Shown here piece after piece: positions 45,994 through 54,773 of a stretch of 64,000 nt of DNA (its first letter is position 1; the number at the start of each line of letters is the position of its first letter). Position numbers and translations under genes: made by a program. The notes below the pieces were generated by a model. That model searched no databases, was not told the DNA's origin, and was given only the letters and a program-made list of their open reading frames with translations. Location of the stretch: assembly GCA_017544525.1 (NCBI GenBank), contig JAFYEA010000018.1, forward strand, positions 124,001 to 188,000. The letters are read 5' to 3'. This stretch comes from Bacilli bacterium. Its GTDB lineage: Bacteria > Bacillota_I > Bacilli_A > RF39 > UBA660.

Positions 45994-47844
45994 ATGATAG
46001 CAAGAATAATTCTTTCATTAAGTAGTTTCTTAGTACTTATTTTACTTATATTAGTTTATTATTCAAAGAAGAATGAAAGTAGTTTAAGTAGTAAATTTTA
46101 TAGAGTACTATTATTTTCATGTGTTTTATTACTAATATTTCAAATTTTAACATACAGTTTATATTCAGAAGGAGAAATAACATTTTATTCTAAGTTATTT
46201 TATAAAATATATTGGTTAATAGGTGTTGAATGGGCTTATATTACTATATGTTATTTTATAGTATTCTTAAATGATACTGAAGAAAAAAGTATTTTACTTT
46301 TAATAAAAAAGAACAAGTCATTTAAAATATATTTAATATTTACAATTATATTTATTTTTGTAATTTTTTCAATTAAAATACCTGTAAAAAACAGTGATAA
46401 TTATTTGTTTGGTCTAACGTCATATTTAAGTGCTGGATATTCAGTAGTTACAAATTTTTTGATATTAATTCCAATTTTTTTAAATCATGGTAAATATGAA
46501 AATGAAAAAATTAGAAATGTTATTTTGGTTCCTGTAACTCTTGGTATATTCTTTATATTTCAAATAATATTCCCAACAATAATTATCATGGGATTAGGAT
46601 ATGTTGTTCAAATAGTTTTAATGTATTTTATGATTGAAAATCCTGATTTAAAGTTAATAAAGAAGATCGATCAATTAAAAACAAGTGTTGAGAGAAGTAG
46701 TAAAGCAAAATCAGATTTTTTATCAAATATGTCTCATGAAATACGTTCGCCTATGAATGCTATTATTGGTTTTAGTGAAACAATTTTAAATGAAGAAAAC
46801 TATGATTTAGCAAGTGTAATAAATGATGTTAATCATATTAAATCTTCAAGTAAAACATTACTTGAGATAATTAATAATATTTTAGATATTTCTAAAATAG
46901 AAACAGGTAGCGATACCCTTGAAATGAAAGAATATTCTTTAAAAAATCTTATTGTTGACTGGACAGGTATAGTAGATGCAAGACTTGAAGGAAAAAATAT
47001 TAAATTTATATTAGAAGTAGACAAAGAAATTCCTAATAAATTATATGGAGATTCAACAAAGATATTTCAAGTTGTATTAAATATACTTACAAATGCAGTT
47101 AAATATACAGAAGTAGGTAGAATTAAAATGTCAATTTCTAGAACATATGATGAAAATAGAAATTTAATATTACATTTTAAAGTATCAGATACAGGATTTG
47201 GAATTAAAGAAGAAGATTATGATAAAGTATTTCAAAAGTTTTCAAGACTTGATTCTGCAAAAACAAATGAAATTGAAGGTACAGGGTTAGGTTTAGTACT
47301 TACCAAAAAATATGCTGAGTTAATGGGTGGAAGTATTTGGTTTGAAAGTGAATATGGAGCTGGAACAACATTTTATTTCAATGTTCCTCAAAGAATAATA
47401 GATCCTACACCTATGGGAGATATTACTGAATCAATTAATGAAGAAACAAATAAAGATTTAATTGATTGTTCAAAATATAGTGTATTAATAGTTGACGATG
47501 ATGAATTAAATTTAAAAGTTACCGAGAGATTATTAGGAGGATATAAATTTAAAATTGATAAATTATCTAATCCAGAAGAATGTATAACAAGATTTAAAAT
47601 GGGATATCATTATGATATTGTGTTTTTAGATCATGTTATGCCAAGAGTAGATGGAATAGAGTTGGTACATGTAATAAAAAATTTAAAAGGATACTATGTG
47701 CCACCTGTAATTGCATTAACTGCTAATGCTATAACCGGTGTTAGAGAAATGTATTTAAAAGAAGGTTTTGATGAATATTTATCTAAACCAATAGATATAA
47801 ATGAACTTGATAGAATAATTGAAAAATATTTTAAAAAACAATAG
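45994..47844 (+). CDS. Hybrid histidine kinase, intact paralogue
   Basis: A 616-residue paralogue of the preceding gene with the same plan: about seven transmembrane helices (residues 1-225), HisKA (LSNMSHEIRSPMNAIIGFS, His near 248), HATPase and receiver. Here the ATP-binding boxes are intact: N box LNILTNAVKYT, G1 VSDTGFGI, F box VFQKFSR, G2 GTGLGLVL. The receiver has VDDDELN, FLDHVMPRVDG and ALTANA, SKPI. It starts 13 bases after the first kinase stop behind AAAGGAATAATAT, so both are made together. No separate response regulator or HTH output gene is adjacent, so the output path is unknown. The membrane sensor has no recognised ligand motif. Confidence 0.88.
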   Translation: MIARIILSLSSFLVLILLILVYYSKKNESSLSSKFYRVLLFSCVLLLIFQILTYSLYSEGEITFYSKLFYKIYWLIGVEWAYITICYFIVFLNDTEEKSILLLIKKNKSFKIYLIFTIIFIFVIFSIKIPVKNSDNYLFGLTSYLSAGYSVVTNFLILIPIFLNHGKYENEKIRNVILVPVTLGIFFIFQIIFPTIIIMGLGYVVQIVLMYFMIENPDLKLIKKIDQLKTSVERSSKAKSDFLSNMSHEIRSPMNAIIGFSETILNEENYDLASVINDVNHIKSSSKTLLEIINNILDISKIETGSDTLEMKEYSLKNLIVDWTGIVDARLEGKNIKFILEVDKEIPNKLYGDSTKIFQVVLNILTNAVKYTEVGRIKMSISRTYDENRNLILHFKVSDTGFGIKEEDYDKVFQKFSRLDSAKTNEIEGTGLGLVLTKKYAELMGGSIWFESEYGAGTTFYFNVPQRIIDPTPMGDITESINEETNKDLIDCSKYSVLIVDDDELNLKVTERLLGGYKFKIDKLSNPEECITRFKMGYHYDIVFLDHVMPRVDGIELVHVIKNLKGYYVPPVIALTANAITGVREMYLKEGFDEYLSKPIDINELDRIIEKYFKKQ

Positions 47845-47870
47845 TAAGTGTAAAACTATTGTTTTTATTA
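47836..47870 (+). terminator. Terminator after the histidine kinase pair
   Basis: AAACAATAGT / ACTATTGTTT stem with a nine-base loop and a T-rich tail. Confidence 0.75.
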
Positions 47871-47903
47871 TGTAAACTTCTATTATTTTAAAAAAAACTA
47901 TTA

Positions 47904-47909
47904 TATAAT
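47904..47909 (+). promoter_or_regulatory. -10 box directly before the xerD start codon
   Basis: TATAAT ends six bases before ATG 47916 and there is no Shine-Dalgarno sequence in between, so the transcript would begin at or beside the A of ATG (leaderless). Confidence 0.5.
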
Positions 47910-47915
47910 AAATAT

Positions 47916-48812
47916 ATGATAGAGATAGATAATAAAGAATATTTAAATGATTTTGAAGAATACTTAAAAATAGACAAGAATTATTCAAAAAATACACTTG
48001 AATCTTATATAAGAGATATTAGATTTTTTTTAGAGTGGGTTAATAAAAATATTGAAGATATTAGTAAAAAAGACATAGATAATTATATTTTAAATGCTTT
48101 ACCTAATTATAATGAAAGTTCTGTAAATAGAATTATTGCTAGCATTAAAAGTTTTTATAAATACTTATCTATATATAAAGGATTAATTAATGTAGCAAGT
48201 GATGTTAGTAGTTTAAAAAGGAAGAAAAAATTGCCAAAATATTTAAGTATTGAAGAAGTAGATAAACTACTAGATATTAAATTAGAAACTCCTTTTGACT
48301 ATAGAAATAAAACAATGCTAGAAGTATTATATGCAACAGGACTTAGAGCATCAGAATTAATAAATCTTGATATAATGAATGTAGATACAGCTAATATGGT
48401 AATAAATGTATATGGAAAGGGAAGCAAAGAAAGAATAGTCCCTTTATCGAAATTAGCAGTTAATTATTTAAATATATACTTAAATGTATATAGAGAGAAA
48501 CTATTTGTTAAAAATCAAAAACCAACTGAAGCTTTATTTTTAAATAATCATGGAAATAGGATAACAAGACAAGGTCTTTATAAAATGATTGGTGAAACAG
48601 CAAAAAAACAAGGAATAAATAAAGAAATTACTCCACATGTTTTAAGACATAGTTTTGCAACACATATGATTGAATGTGGCGCTGATATTAGAAGCGTACA
48701 AGAATTATTAGGTCATGAAAATGTAGTAACGACAGAAATTTATACTCATTTAGCAAATAATTTTATTAAAGATAATTACAATGAATATTTTAACAGGAGT
48801 ACAAAGGAGTAA
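47916..48812 (+). CDS. xerD: Tyrosine recombinase XerD
   Basis: XerD acts with a partner to resolve chromosome dimers at dif. The 298-residue protein has the N-terminal SAM-like core-binding domain (FEEYLKIDKNYSKNTLESY) and catalytic domain with ATGLRASELINL, VYGKGSKERIVPL, TPHVLRHSFATHM, LLGHENVVTTEIYTHL, giving the R-K-H-R-H-Y set. deoB begins three bases after its stop, and xerD-deoB is the Bacillus order (ripX-drm), which favours XerD over an integrase. No ribosome site precedes ATG 47916, while a TATAAT box ends six bases upstream. Confidence 0.93.
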   Translation: MIEIDNKEYLNDFEEYLKIDKNYSKNTLESYIRDIRFFLEWVNKNIEDISKKDIDNYILNALPNYNESSVNRIIASIKSFYKYLSIYKGLINVASDVSSLKRKKKLPKYLSIEEVDKLLDIKLETPFDYRNKTMLEVLYATGLRASELINLDIMNVDTANMVINVYGKGSKERIVPLSKLAVNYLNIYLNVYREKLFVKNQKPTEALFLNNHGNRITRQGLYKMIGETAKKQGINKEITPHVLRHSFATHMIECGADIRSVQELLGHENVVTTEIYTHLANNFIKDNYNEYFNRSTKE

Positions 48813-48815
48813 AAT

Positions 48816-49976
48816 ATGTTTAAAAGAATATTTTTAGTTGTAATGGATAGTCTTGGAATTGGAGAAACAAAAGATGCATATAAATATGGTGATGAAGGGG
48901 CTAACACATTATTACATACAATAAAAGATAGTTATAATTTAGATGTTTTAGAAAAATTAGGACTTACTATTCTTGTTGGGAAAGAAGAAAATGGTACTAG
49001 AGGATTATATATGAGAGCAAATCCATTAAATCCTATGAAAGATTCATTAAATGGCCATTATGAAATGATGGGCGCGATATGTAAAAATCCTTATCAAACT
49101 TATCCTGATGGTTTTCCTTTAGAATTAATATCTAAAATTCAACATACGATAGGAAGGGATGTAATAGGTAATATTGCAAGTGATGGCATAGAAATAATTA
49201 ATGAATTAGGCGAAATGCATGCTAAAACAGGAGCAGTCATTATATATACATCTAATGATTCAGTGTTACAAGTAGCTGCACACGAAGATATAATAAGTGT
49301 CGATGAATTATATGATATTTGTGAAAAAATAAGAGAATTAACATTAAATGAAGAATATAATATTGCAAGAATAATTGCAAGACCATTTGCTGGTAAAAAT
49401 GGAAGTTATTATAGAATAGATAAAAGAAAAGACTATGCATTAGATCCGCCAATTAATGTCCTAGATTTATTAACAAGAAATGGAGTACAAACTATAACAA
49501 TTGGTAAAATAGCTGATATGTTTAATAATAAAAGTATAGATGTAAAAATTAAAACTAAAAATAATATAGATGGAATGATGAAATTAATCGACTTTGCAAA
49601 AGGTGAATTTAAAGGATTCTTATGGGCAAATTTAAATGATTTTGATAGTGATTTTGGTCATAGAAGAGATAGAGAAGGGTATTTAAAAGCTCTAGAAGAA
49701 TTTAATTATTATTTACCAATATTATTAAAAAACCTAAAAAAAGATGATCTACTTATATTAACTGCAGATCATGGATGTGATCCTACATTTAAAGGTCATG
49801 ATCACACAAGAGAAATGGTTCCAATATTAATATATAGTCCGATATTTAAAAAAGGTAAAAAATTAGATGATAGGGAATCATTAGCAGATATAGGAGCAAC
49901 GATACTAGATAATTTTAATATTAAAAACTCACTTGGAGTAGGCACATCAATATTTGATACATTAAGAAAAGAGTAA
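48816..49976 (+). CDS. deoB: Phosphopentomutase
   Basis: DeoB interconverts (deoxy)ribose 1- and 5-phosphate, linking nucleoside salvage with pentose metabolism. It is an alkaline-phosphatase-fold metalloenzyme: the N-terminal VVMDSLGIGETKDA metal site with the threonine nucleophile in DEGANTLLH, and the C-terminal LTADHGCDPTFKGHDHTREM metal site. A central DeoB-specific cap includes FLWANLNDFDSDFGHRRD. The 386-residue length is normal. AAAGGAGTAAAAT precedes the ATG and xerD is immediately upstream, so the two are co-transcribed. Confidence 0.95.
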   Translation: MFKRIFLVVMDSLGIGETKDAYKYGDEGANTLLHTIKDSYNLDVLEKLGLTILVGKEENGTRGLYMRANPLNPMKDSLNGHYEMMGAICKNPYQTYPDGFPLELISKIQHTIGRDVIGNIASDGIEIINELGEMHAKTGAVIIYTSNDSVLQVAAHEDIISVDELYDICEKIRELTLNEEYNIARIIARPFAGKNGSYYRIDKRKDYALDPPINVLDLLTRNGVQTITIGKIADMFNNKSIDVKIKTKNNIDGMMKLIDFAKGEFKGFLWANLNDFDSDFGHRRDREGYLKALEEFNYYLPILLKNLKKDDLLILTADHGCDPTFKGHDHTREMVPILIYSPIFKKGKKLDDRESLADIGATILDNFNIKNSLGVGTSIFDTLRKE

Positions 49977-49990
49977 TCTTTTCTTTTTAT
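49964..49990 (+). terminator. Terminator after deoB
   Basis: AAGAAAAGA / TCTTTTCTT with GTAA loop, spanning the stop, followed by T-rich sequence. Confidence 0.75.
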
Positions 49991-50028
49991 TTTATACTTA
50001 TTATGATATTATAAATATAGGTGATAGT

Positions 50029-50772
50029 ATGAAAATAGAATTTGAAAAACCAAATCTTATTCAAGAATATTTTACTTTATTATTAAGTGATAAAGTAAAA
50101 GGAAATGGAAATAATGATGTAAGTAGTGTTACAAATAAAATAGATTACTATGTTAGTAAAATAGATACATATAAATTATTAATGAATAAAGATAGAGCAT
50201 TACCAAATTCTGTTTTTTTAGATTTATTAAAAGAAATATCAAGAATCAAATTAGAAGAAAAAGATATATTGAATATTCTTTCATTAAAAGAAAATGCAAA
50301 CTATAATAGAATACTAATTTTAAGCACTGATATGATTGCTAAAAGAAAGAATACAACATATGTATCATTAAAAGTGGCTTCTACTTCATTATTAAATACA
50401 AAGCATATTTATACAATAGATGAAATCAATAATCTAATTGAAGATAAAACAATAGTAGTATTAGGTGAATATTTAAAATCATTTAATCTAGAAAAATATA
50501 AAACGCATGAAAAATATATGAAATATGACTATTTCTCTAATAGTGATTTTGTAGATAAAGAAGGCAGATTATATGTTTGTACATTACAATATATTAGAAA
50601 TACAATAAAAGATGAAATGTTAAAAAAAGAATTAGATAATTATATTAGATTATTAAAAATTGAAATAGATAAAGTAACTAACAATAAATATTTAATAAAT
50701 AATTCAAGTATAATATCAAAGGATATTAGTGAGCAATTAGATGAAAAACAAATTACATTAAAATTAATATAA
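50029..50772 (+). CDS. Hypothetical protein (247 aa)
   Basis: A soluble, Lys/Asn-rich protein of 247 residues. I do not recognise it. Charged helices dominate, with a short beta-like core (TIVVLGEYLKSFN) near residue 145 and one cysteine in LYVCTLQYIRN near residue 185. There is no signal peptide or membrane segment. ATG 50029 follows ATAGGTGATAGT. It is transcribed as a single-gene unit between the deoB terminator and its own terminator. Confidence 0.6.
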   Translation: MKIEFEKPNLIQEYFTLLLSDKVKGNGNNDVSSVTNKIDYYVSKIDTYKLLMNKDRALPNSVFLDLLKEISRIKLEEKDILNILSLKENANYNRILILSTDMIAKRKNTTYVSLKVASTSLLNTKHIYTIDEINNLIEDKTIVVLGEYLKSFNLEKYKTHEKYMKYDYFSNSDFVDKEGRLYVCTLQYIRNTIKDEMLKKELDNYIRLLKIEIDKVTNNKYLINNSSIISKDISEQLDEKQITLKLI

Positions 50773-50791
50773 CAAAGTAATTTGTTTTTTA
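50771..50791 (+). terminator. Terminator before rlmD
   Basis: AACAAA / TTTGTT with GTAA loop and a T run. Confidence 0.6.
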
Positions 50792-50794
50792 ATA

Positions 50795-50803
50795 TGTTAT
50801 AAT
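50795..50803 (+). promoter_or_regulatory. Extended -10 element before rlmD
   Basis: TGTTATAAT, 18 bases before the rlmD ATG. Confidence 0.6.
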
Positions 50804-50821
50804 AAAAATGTGGTGTTATAG

Positions 50822-51982
50822 ATGAACGTAAATGATAAGTATATAGTAAAAATAATTGATGAAGACAATATAGGAAATGGAATCTGCAAAATAAATAATT
50901 TTGTTGTTTTTGTCAAGAATGCTTTATTAGATGAAGAATTAGAATTAATAATAACAGATATTAAAAAACACTATGCAATTGGAAAAATAATAAAATATAT
51001 TTCAAAAAATAAAAATAGAATAAATGTTGAATGCAAATATTATGATATATGTGGAGGATGTAATTTCTTACATACTAATTATATAAATGAAAGAAATATT
51101 AAACAAAAATATTTAGAAAAATTATTTAATAGAAAAATTGAATATCTAGATACAAAAGAAATATTAAATTATAGAAATAAAGTAACATTACATGTTTTAA
51201 AGGGTAAATTAGGCTTTTATAACGATAAAACACATGAATTATGTGAAATAGATAAATGTCTATTATTAAACCCTAAAATTAACATTATAATTAGTGAATT
51301 AAAAACAATTAATTTAAATAATATATCTGAAATAATGATAAGGTCTATAAATAATAAAATAATGATTAATATAAATGGAAATATTAAAGACATTAATATA
51401 GATTGTGATTCTTTATATATAAATAACAAATATATAAGAGGAGAAAAGTATTTAATTGATGTAATAAATAATTATAAGTTTAGTATATATCCTAATAGTT
51501 TTTATCAAATAAATAAAGAAGGCATGATAAATATATATAATAAAGCATTACAACTAATAAGAGAAGATAATTCATTATTAGATTTATATTGTGGTACTGG
51601 AACAATTGGAATATGGATGCATAGTAAATTTAAAAATATTTTAGGAGTTGAGATTAATAAAGAGGCAATAAATAATGCAAATATAAATAAAAAAATAAAT
51701 AATATTTCAAATATAGAATTTAAACACGAAGATGCTAAAGAGTTTAAAGGAAATTTTGACTGTATTATTGTTGACCCACCAAGAATTGGGCTATCAAAAG
51801 ATGTAAGTAAGTATCTTAATAATTCTAAAAGCAAACAAATAATCTATATATCTTGTAATCCTAACACATTAAAAAGAGATATAGATCTTTTAAATAATTA
51901 TGAAGTTAAAAAAATATCATGTTGTGATATGTTTCCAAGAACAAAGCATATAGAATGTATCACATTTCTTAAAAGGAGATAG
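50822..51982 (+). CDS. rlmD: 23S rRNA (uracil-5-)-methyltransferase RlmD/RlmCD-like (TrmA/RumA family)
   Basis: A RumA-type enzyme that methylates C5 of specific uridines in 23S rRNA with AdoMet. The N-terminal TRAM-like domain (VKIIDEDNIGNGICKINNFVV without the first residues) is followed by the iron-sulfur cysteines in CKYYDICGGCNFLH. The methyltransferase core has SFYQINKEGM, LDLYCGTGTIGIW, IIVDPPRIGLS and the nucleophile loop ISCNPNTLKRDI, ending MFPRTKHIECITFL. At 386 residues it is shorter than typical (about 450). An extended -10 box TGTTATAAT lies at 50795-50803. Bacilli often have one dual-specificity copy (RlmCD), so exact target sites are uncertain. Confidence 0.9.
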   Translation: MNVNDKYIVKIIDEDNIGNGICKINNFVVFVKNALLDEELELIITDIKKHYAIGKIIKYISKNKNRINVECKYYDICGGCNFLHTNYINERNIKQKYLEKLFNRKIEYLDTKEILNYRNKVTLHVLKGKLGFYNDKTHELCEIDKCLLLNPKINIIISELKTINLNNISEIMIRSINNKIMININGNIKDINIDCDSLYINNKYIRGEKYLIDVINNYKFSIYPNSFYQINKEGMINIYNKALQLIREDNSLLDLYCGTGTIGIWMHSKFKNILGVEINKEAINNANINKKINNISNIEFKHEDAKEFKGNFDCIIVDPPRIGLSKDVSKYLNNSKSKQIIYISCNPNTLKRDIDLLNNYEVKKISCCDMFPRTKHIECITFLKRR

Positions 51983-51990
51983 GATTAAAT

Positions 51991-52593
51991 ATGTTAAAAA
52001 TGATTAAAGGCGTAAAAATAGATGATTCAGATAAGTTAAATGAAGAATATATGATTACAGAAAACTGTATAATAGCAAATATTAATGCAAATAAGATATT
52101 AAACTTAATTAATGATTTTATTAATATACAAAAAGACCCTCTATTTTTAATAATTGAAGTCCCTAGCAATGAAAAAAATGAAATAATTGAAGAAAATATT
52201 ATTAAAAAATTTCATAAAGATGTTTATTATCTTGATAATATGTCTAAACAATTTGCAAAAGAATTAATAAAAACATTTGGTAATTTGTTTATAAATGATG
52301 GATTATCACAAATTGGTATAGGAAATCACATTAGTAATGCAGAAATAATAACTGACAAATATAATGTAATAGAAATTTTTAATGGAAAAGACAAAATTGA
52401 AAAATATGAAAAGTTGATGGATAAACATAAGATTAAAATAGTTGAAGATTTAGTAACAGCATGGGATTTCTTTAGCGATTCTAATCAAGGAGAATGTAAT
52501 CGTGTTGATGAAGATGGAAAGTCAGTATATGATGCTATTGAAGTGTTAACAAAAGAAGCAGGATTATATTTTGCAGAAAGAAGAGAAGATTGA
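51991..52593 (+). CDS. Hypothetical protein (200 aa)
   Basis: A 200-residue soluble protein starting eight bases after rlmD behind AAAGGAGATAGGAT, so likely in the same transcript. It has a hydrophobic beta strand DPLFLIIEVPSNEKNE near residue 50, a FGNLFINDGLSQIGIGNHIS segment near residue 105, and an acidic C-terminal half with DFFSDSNQGECNRVDEDG. No catalytic motif is obvious to me. The next gene, a HipA-like kinase, begins 60 bases later with its own ribosome site, so a functional pair is possible but not shown. Confidence 0.6.
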   Translation: MLKMIKGVKIDDSDKLNEEYMITENCIIANINANKILNLINDFINIQKDPLFLIIEVPSNEKNEIIEENIIKKFHKDVYYLDNMSKQFAKELIKTFGNLFINDGLSQIGIGNHISNAEIITDKYNVIEIFNGKDKIEKYEKLMDKHKIKIVEDLVTAWDFFSDSNQGECNRVDEDGKSVYDAIEVLTKEAGLYFAERRED

Positions 52594-52653
52594 TAGTAGA
52601 AATAGATATATAAATACAAAATAATTAATAAACACAATAAAGGAGGTAATTTG

Positions 52654-53469
52654 ATGGTAACAAAAGATGATTTAAAAAATATAGGATGGAAAGATATGTT
52701 ACCAATTTATCTTGGCGGAACTGGTAGAATGTTTTTAATAACTATAAGTGGTATTGATTACTTATTTAAACCTGCAGAAAAAAAGTGGACACATGAAAAA
52801 CAAAGATTTAGAGGTATAGTACAAGAAGTAGCTTCTAAAATTCAAAAAATTGTAGATGAAGAATCATATGTACCATGTATATATTTTGAAAATAAAGAAT
52901 TAGCAGGATCATTACAAATAAAATATAAAATAGATACGAATGCACCTCATTATCAAATAGTACAAACAGATGATTCATTCGATATAACTCGAGAAGAAAC
53001 AAAACAATTTTTAAGAGAATTTATTACAGATTATTTATTATGTAATTTTGATGCACATGGAAGTAATTTTATTACAGATTCTAACGGTATAATAAGAGGT
53101 GTAGATAAAGAACAATGTTTTAGATATATAGCAACTAAAAATGATTATTTTAATATATTTATTAATCCAAATGAAGAATATGGTGAGAGTGAAACAATAT
53201 ATAACTATTTGTTTAAAAGATATATTAATGGAACGTTAGATATTGATTTTGACATTCTAGAAAAGTATATTGAAAAAATTGAAAATATAAGTGATGAAGA
53301 TTATATAAGTATATTTGAAGAATACATAGATGCAAGAAAGCATAGAATTGAAACAAGTTATTTAAGAAAACTAATACTTGAAAGAAAACAACAAGTAAGA
53401 GTAAAAATGAATGATTTTGTTTCATATCTAAAAGAGGAAAGAGATAAAATGGTAGGTAAAAAATTATGA
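52654..53469 (+). CDS. HipA/CtkA-like atypical protein kinase
   Basis: A 271-residue protein that looks like a minimal HipA-fold kinase. IDYLFKPAEKKW near residue 35 supplies the ATP-binding lysine, RGIVQEVASKI the helix-C glutamate, and LLCNFDAHGSNFI near residue 130 the catalytic Asp and Asn (HRD-like DxHxxN). GIIRGVDKEQC supplies the metal-binding Asp in the DFG position. The N-terminal HipA regulatory domain and any HipB-like antitoxin are absent, as in CtkA-type kinases. ATG 52654 follows AGGAGGTAATTTG. Its stop overlaps the start of the Cof-type phosphatase gene by four bases. Confidence 0.62.
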   Translation: MVTKDDLKNIGWKDMLPIYLGGTGRMFLITISGIDYLFKPAEKKWTHEKQRFRGIVQEVASKIQKIVDEESYVPCIYFENKELAGSLQIKYKIDTNAPHYQIVQTDDSFDITREETKQFLREFITDYLLCNFDAHGSNFITDSNGIIRGVDKEQCFRYIATKNDYFNIFINPNEEYGESETIYNYLFKRYINGTLDIDFDILEKYIEKIENISDEDYISIFEEYIDARKHRIETSYLRKLILERKQQVRVKMNDFVSYLKEERDKMVGKKL

Positions 53470-54266
53470 ATTACAAATTAATATCAATGGATTTTGATGG
53501 GACACTATTAACTAGTGAAAAAATAATAACCCAAAATACTAAAAGAGTATTAGAAATATTAAAAAATAATGGATATTATATTGTAGGAGTTACTGGAAGA
53601 AATATAAATAGTGCTAAGAGTGTATGTGATTTAAAAATGTTTAATTATCTTATACTCAATAATGGAGCATTTATATATGATGTAAAAAAAGATAATGCTG
53701 AAAATATTGGTGGTTTAGATGAAAAATTACAAAAAGAAATATTTAACCATTTTAAAGATAAAAGTTATGCAATAGATTTTTGCTCATATGATAAATACTT
53801 TATGTATAGAAAAGTAATTGATGAAAGTAAAAAATTTTTAGTTAAAATAAATGATTTAAATGATATAAATGAACCAATATGTAGAATAAATATATTTGCA
53901 GATGATTCGTTAATTGATGAATATTATACATATTTAATTAATAAATATAGTGATAAAGCAAACATATTTATTATGAAAGATTCAGATGATGCCAGTAATT
54001 TAAGATGGATTGCAATTATTCCTAAAAATATTAATAAGGGAATTGCTATTGAAAAACTATGTAATAAATTAAACATTAAATTAGATGAATGTATGTTTTT
54101 TGCTGATGGTCCAAATGATATCGAAGCCTTGGATATTGTAGGATTAGGAATAGCAATGGATAATGCTTTTGAAGAAGTTAAAAGATATGCTGATGATATA
54201 ACTTTATCAAATGATAAGGAAGGTATAGCAGTATATTTAAGAAACAAATTTAATATAAAGATATGA
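53466..54266 (+). CDS. Cof-type HAD-IIB phosphatase
   Basis: A 266-residue HAD-superfamily phosphatase of the Cof/YidA group, which dephosphorylates sugar phosphates or cofactors such as pyridoxal phosphate. Motif I is ISMDFDGTLLTSEK with the nucleophilic aspartate. Motif II is VGVTGRN, motif III the lysine in NINKGIAIEKLCNKL, and motif IV FFADGPNDIEALDIVGLGIAM. The IIB cap lies between residues 80 and 180. The start overlaps the kinase-like gene (ATGA), so translation is coupled. The substrate cannot be told. Confidence 0.88.
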   Translation: MNYKLISMDFDGTLLTSEKIITQNTKRVLEILKNNGYYIVGVTGRNINSAKSVCDLKMFNYLILNNGAFIYDVKKDNAENIGGLDEKLQKEIFNHFKDKSYAIDFCSYDKYFMYRKVIDESKKFLVKINDLNDINEPICRINIFADDSLIDEYYTYLINKYSDKANIFIMKDSDDASNLRWIAIIPKNINKGIAIEKLCNKLNIKLDECMFFADGPNDIEALDIVGLGIAMDNAFEEVKRYADDITLSNDKEGIAVYLRNKFNIKI

Positions 54267-54291
54267 TATAAATATTAATAGGAGGGAAATT

Positions 54292-54651
54292 ATGGAAATC
54301 ATATTTAAAAAATGTAATACATGCGGAAATGTTTTGTGGGAATTTGGTGATAGAAATTTGGCTTGCTGTAGTAAAGATATGAGGACACTAAAAGCAAATG
54401 AAGTTGATGCATCATTTGAAAAACATATACCAAATTATAAGGTGATTGATAACAAGATTGTTATTGAAGTAAATCACGTTATGGAAGATAATCACTATAT
54501 AATGTGGATTATGATGGTGTGTGATAATGAAATATATTATAAAGAATTTATACCTGGCGAAAGGCCAATAGTAACATTTGATTATAAAGAAAATGCTACT
54601 ATATACTCTTATTGTAATTTACATGGTTTATGGTCTAAAGAAGTAGAGTAG
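54292..54651 (+). CDS. dfx: Desulfoferrodoxin / superoxide reductase
   Basis: A 119-residue iron protein that reduces superoxide without making oxygen, typical of anaerobes. The N-terminal desulforedoxin-like part has CNTCGNVLWEFG and CCSKDM, giving the four cysteines of centre I. The superoxide reductase domain has EKHIPNY, VNHVMEDNHYIMW and the C-terminal SYCNLHGLWSKE, giving the four histidines and one cysteine of centre II. The ribosome site is AGGAGGGAAATT. It follows the Cof phosphatase gene by 25 bases and may be co-transcribed. A rubredoxin partner is not visible in the window. Confidence 0.93.
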   Translation: MEIIFKKCNTCGNVLWEFGDRNLACCSKDMRTLKANEVDASFEKHIPNYKVIDNKIVIEVNHVMEDNHYIMWIMMVCDNEIYYKEFIPGERPIVTFDYKENATIYSYCNLHGLWSKEVE

Positions 54652-54742
54652 TATAACATCAATTTTAAAGAATTATTAATAAAAATAATATATTTATACA
54701 TTTTTATAATAAAAACTTTAAAAATGGCTTAATAATCACTTA

Positions 54743-54772
54743 AAAAGATAGTTTAATAAACTATCTTTTATT
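54743..54772. terminator. Bidirectional terminator between dfx and the P60 cluster
   Basis: Twelve-base stem AAAAGATAGTTT / AAACTATCTTTT with an AAT loop. The minus-strand cluster ends into the same structure. Confidence 0.85.
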
Positions 54773-54773
54773 A

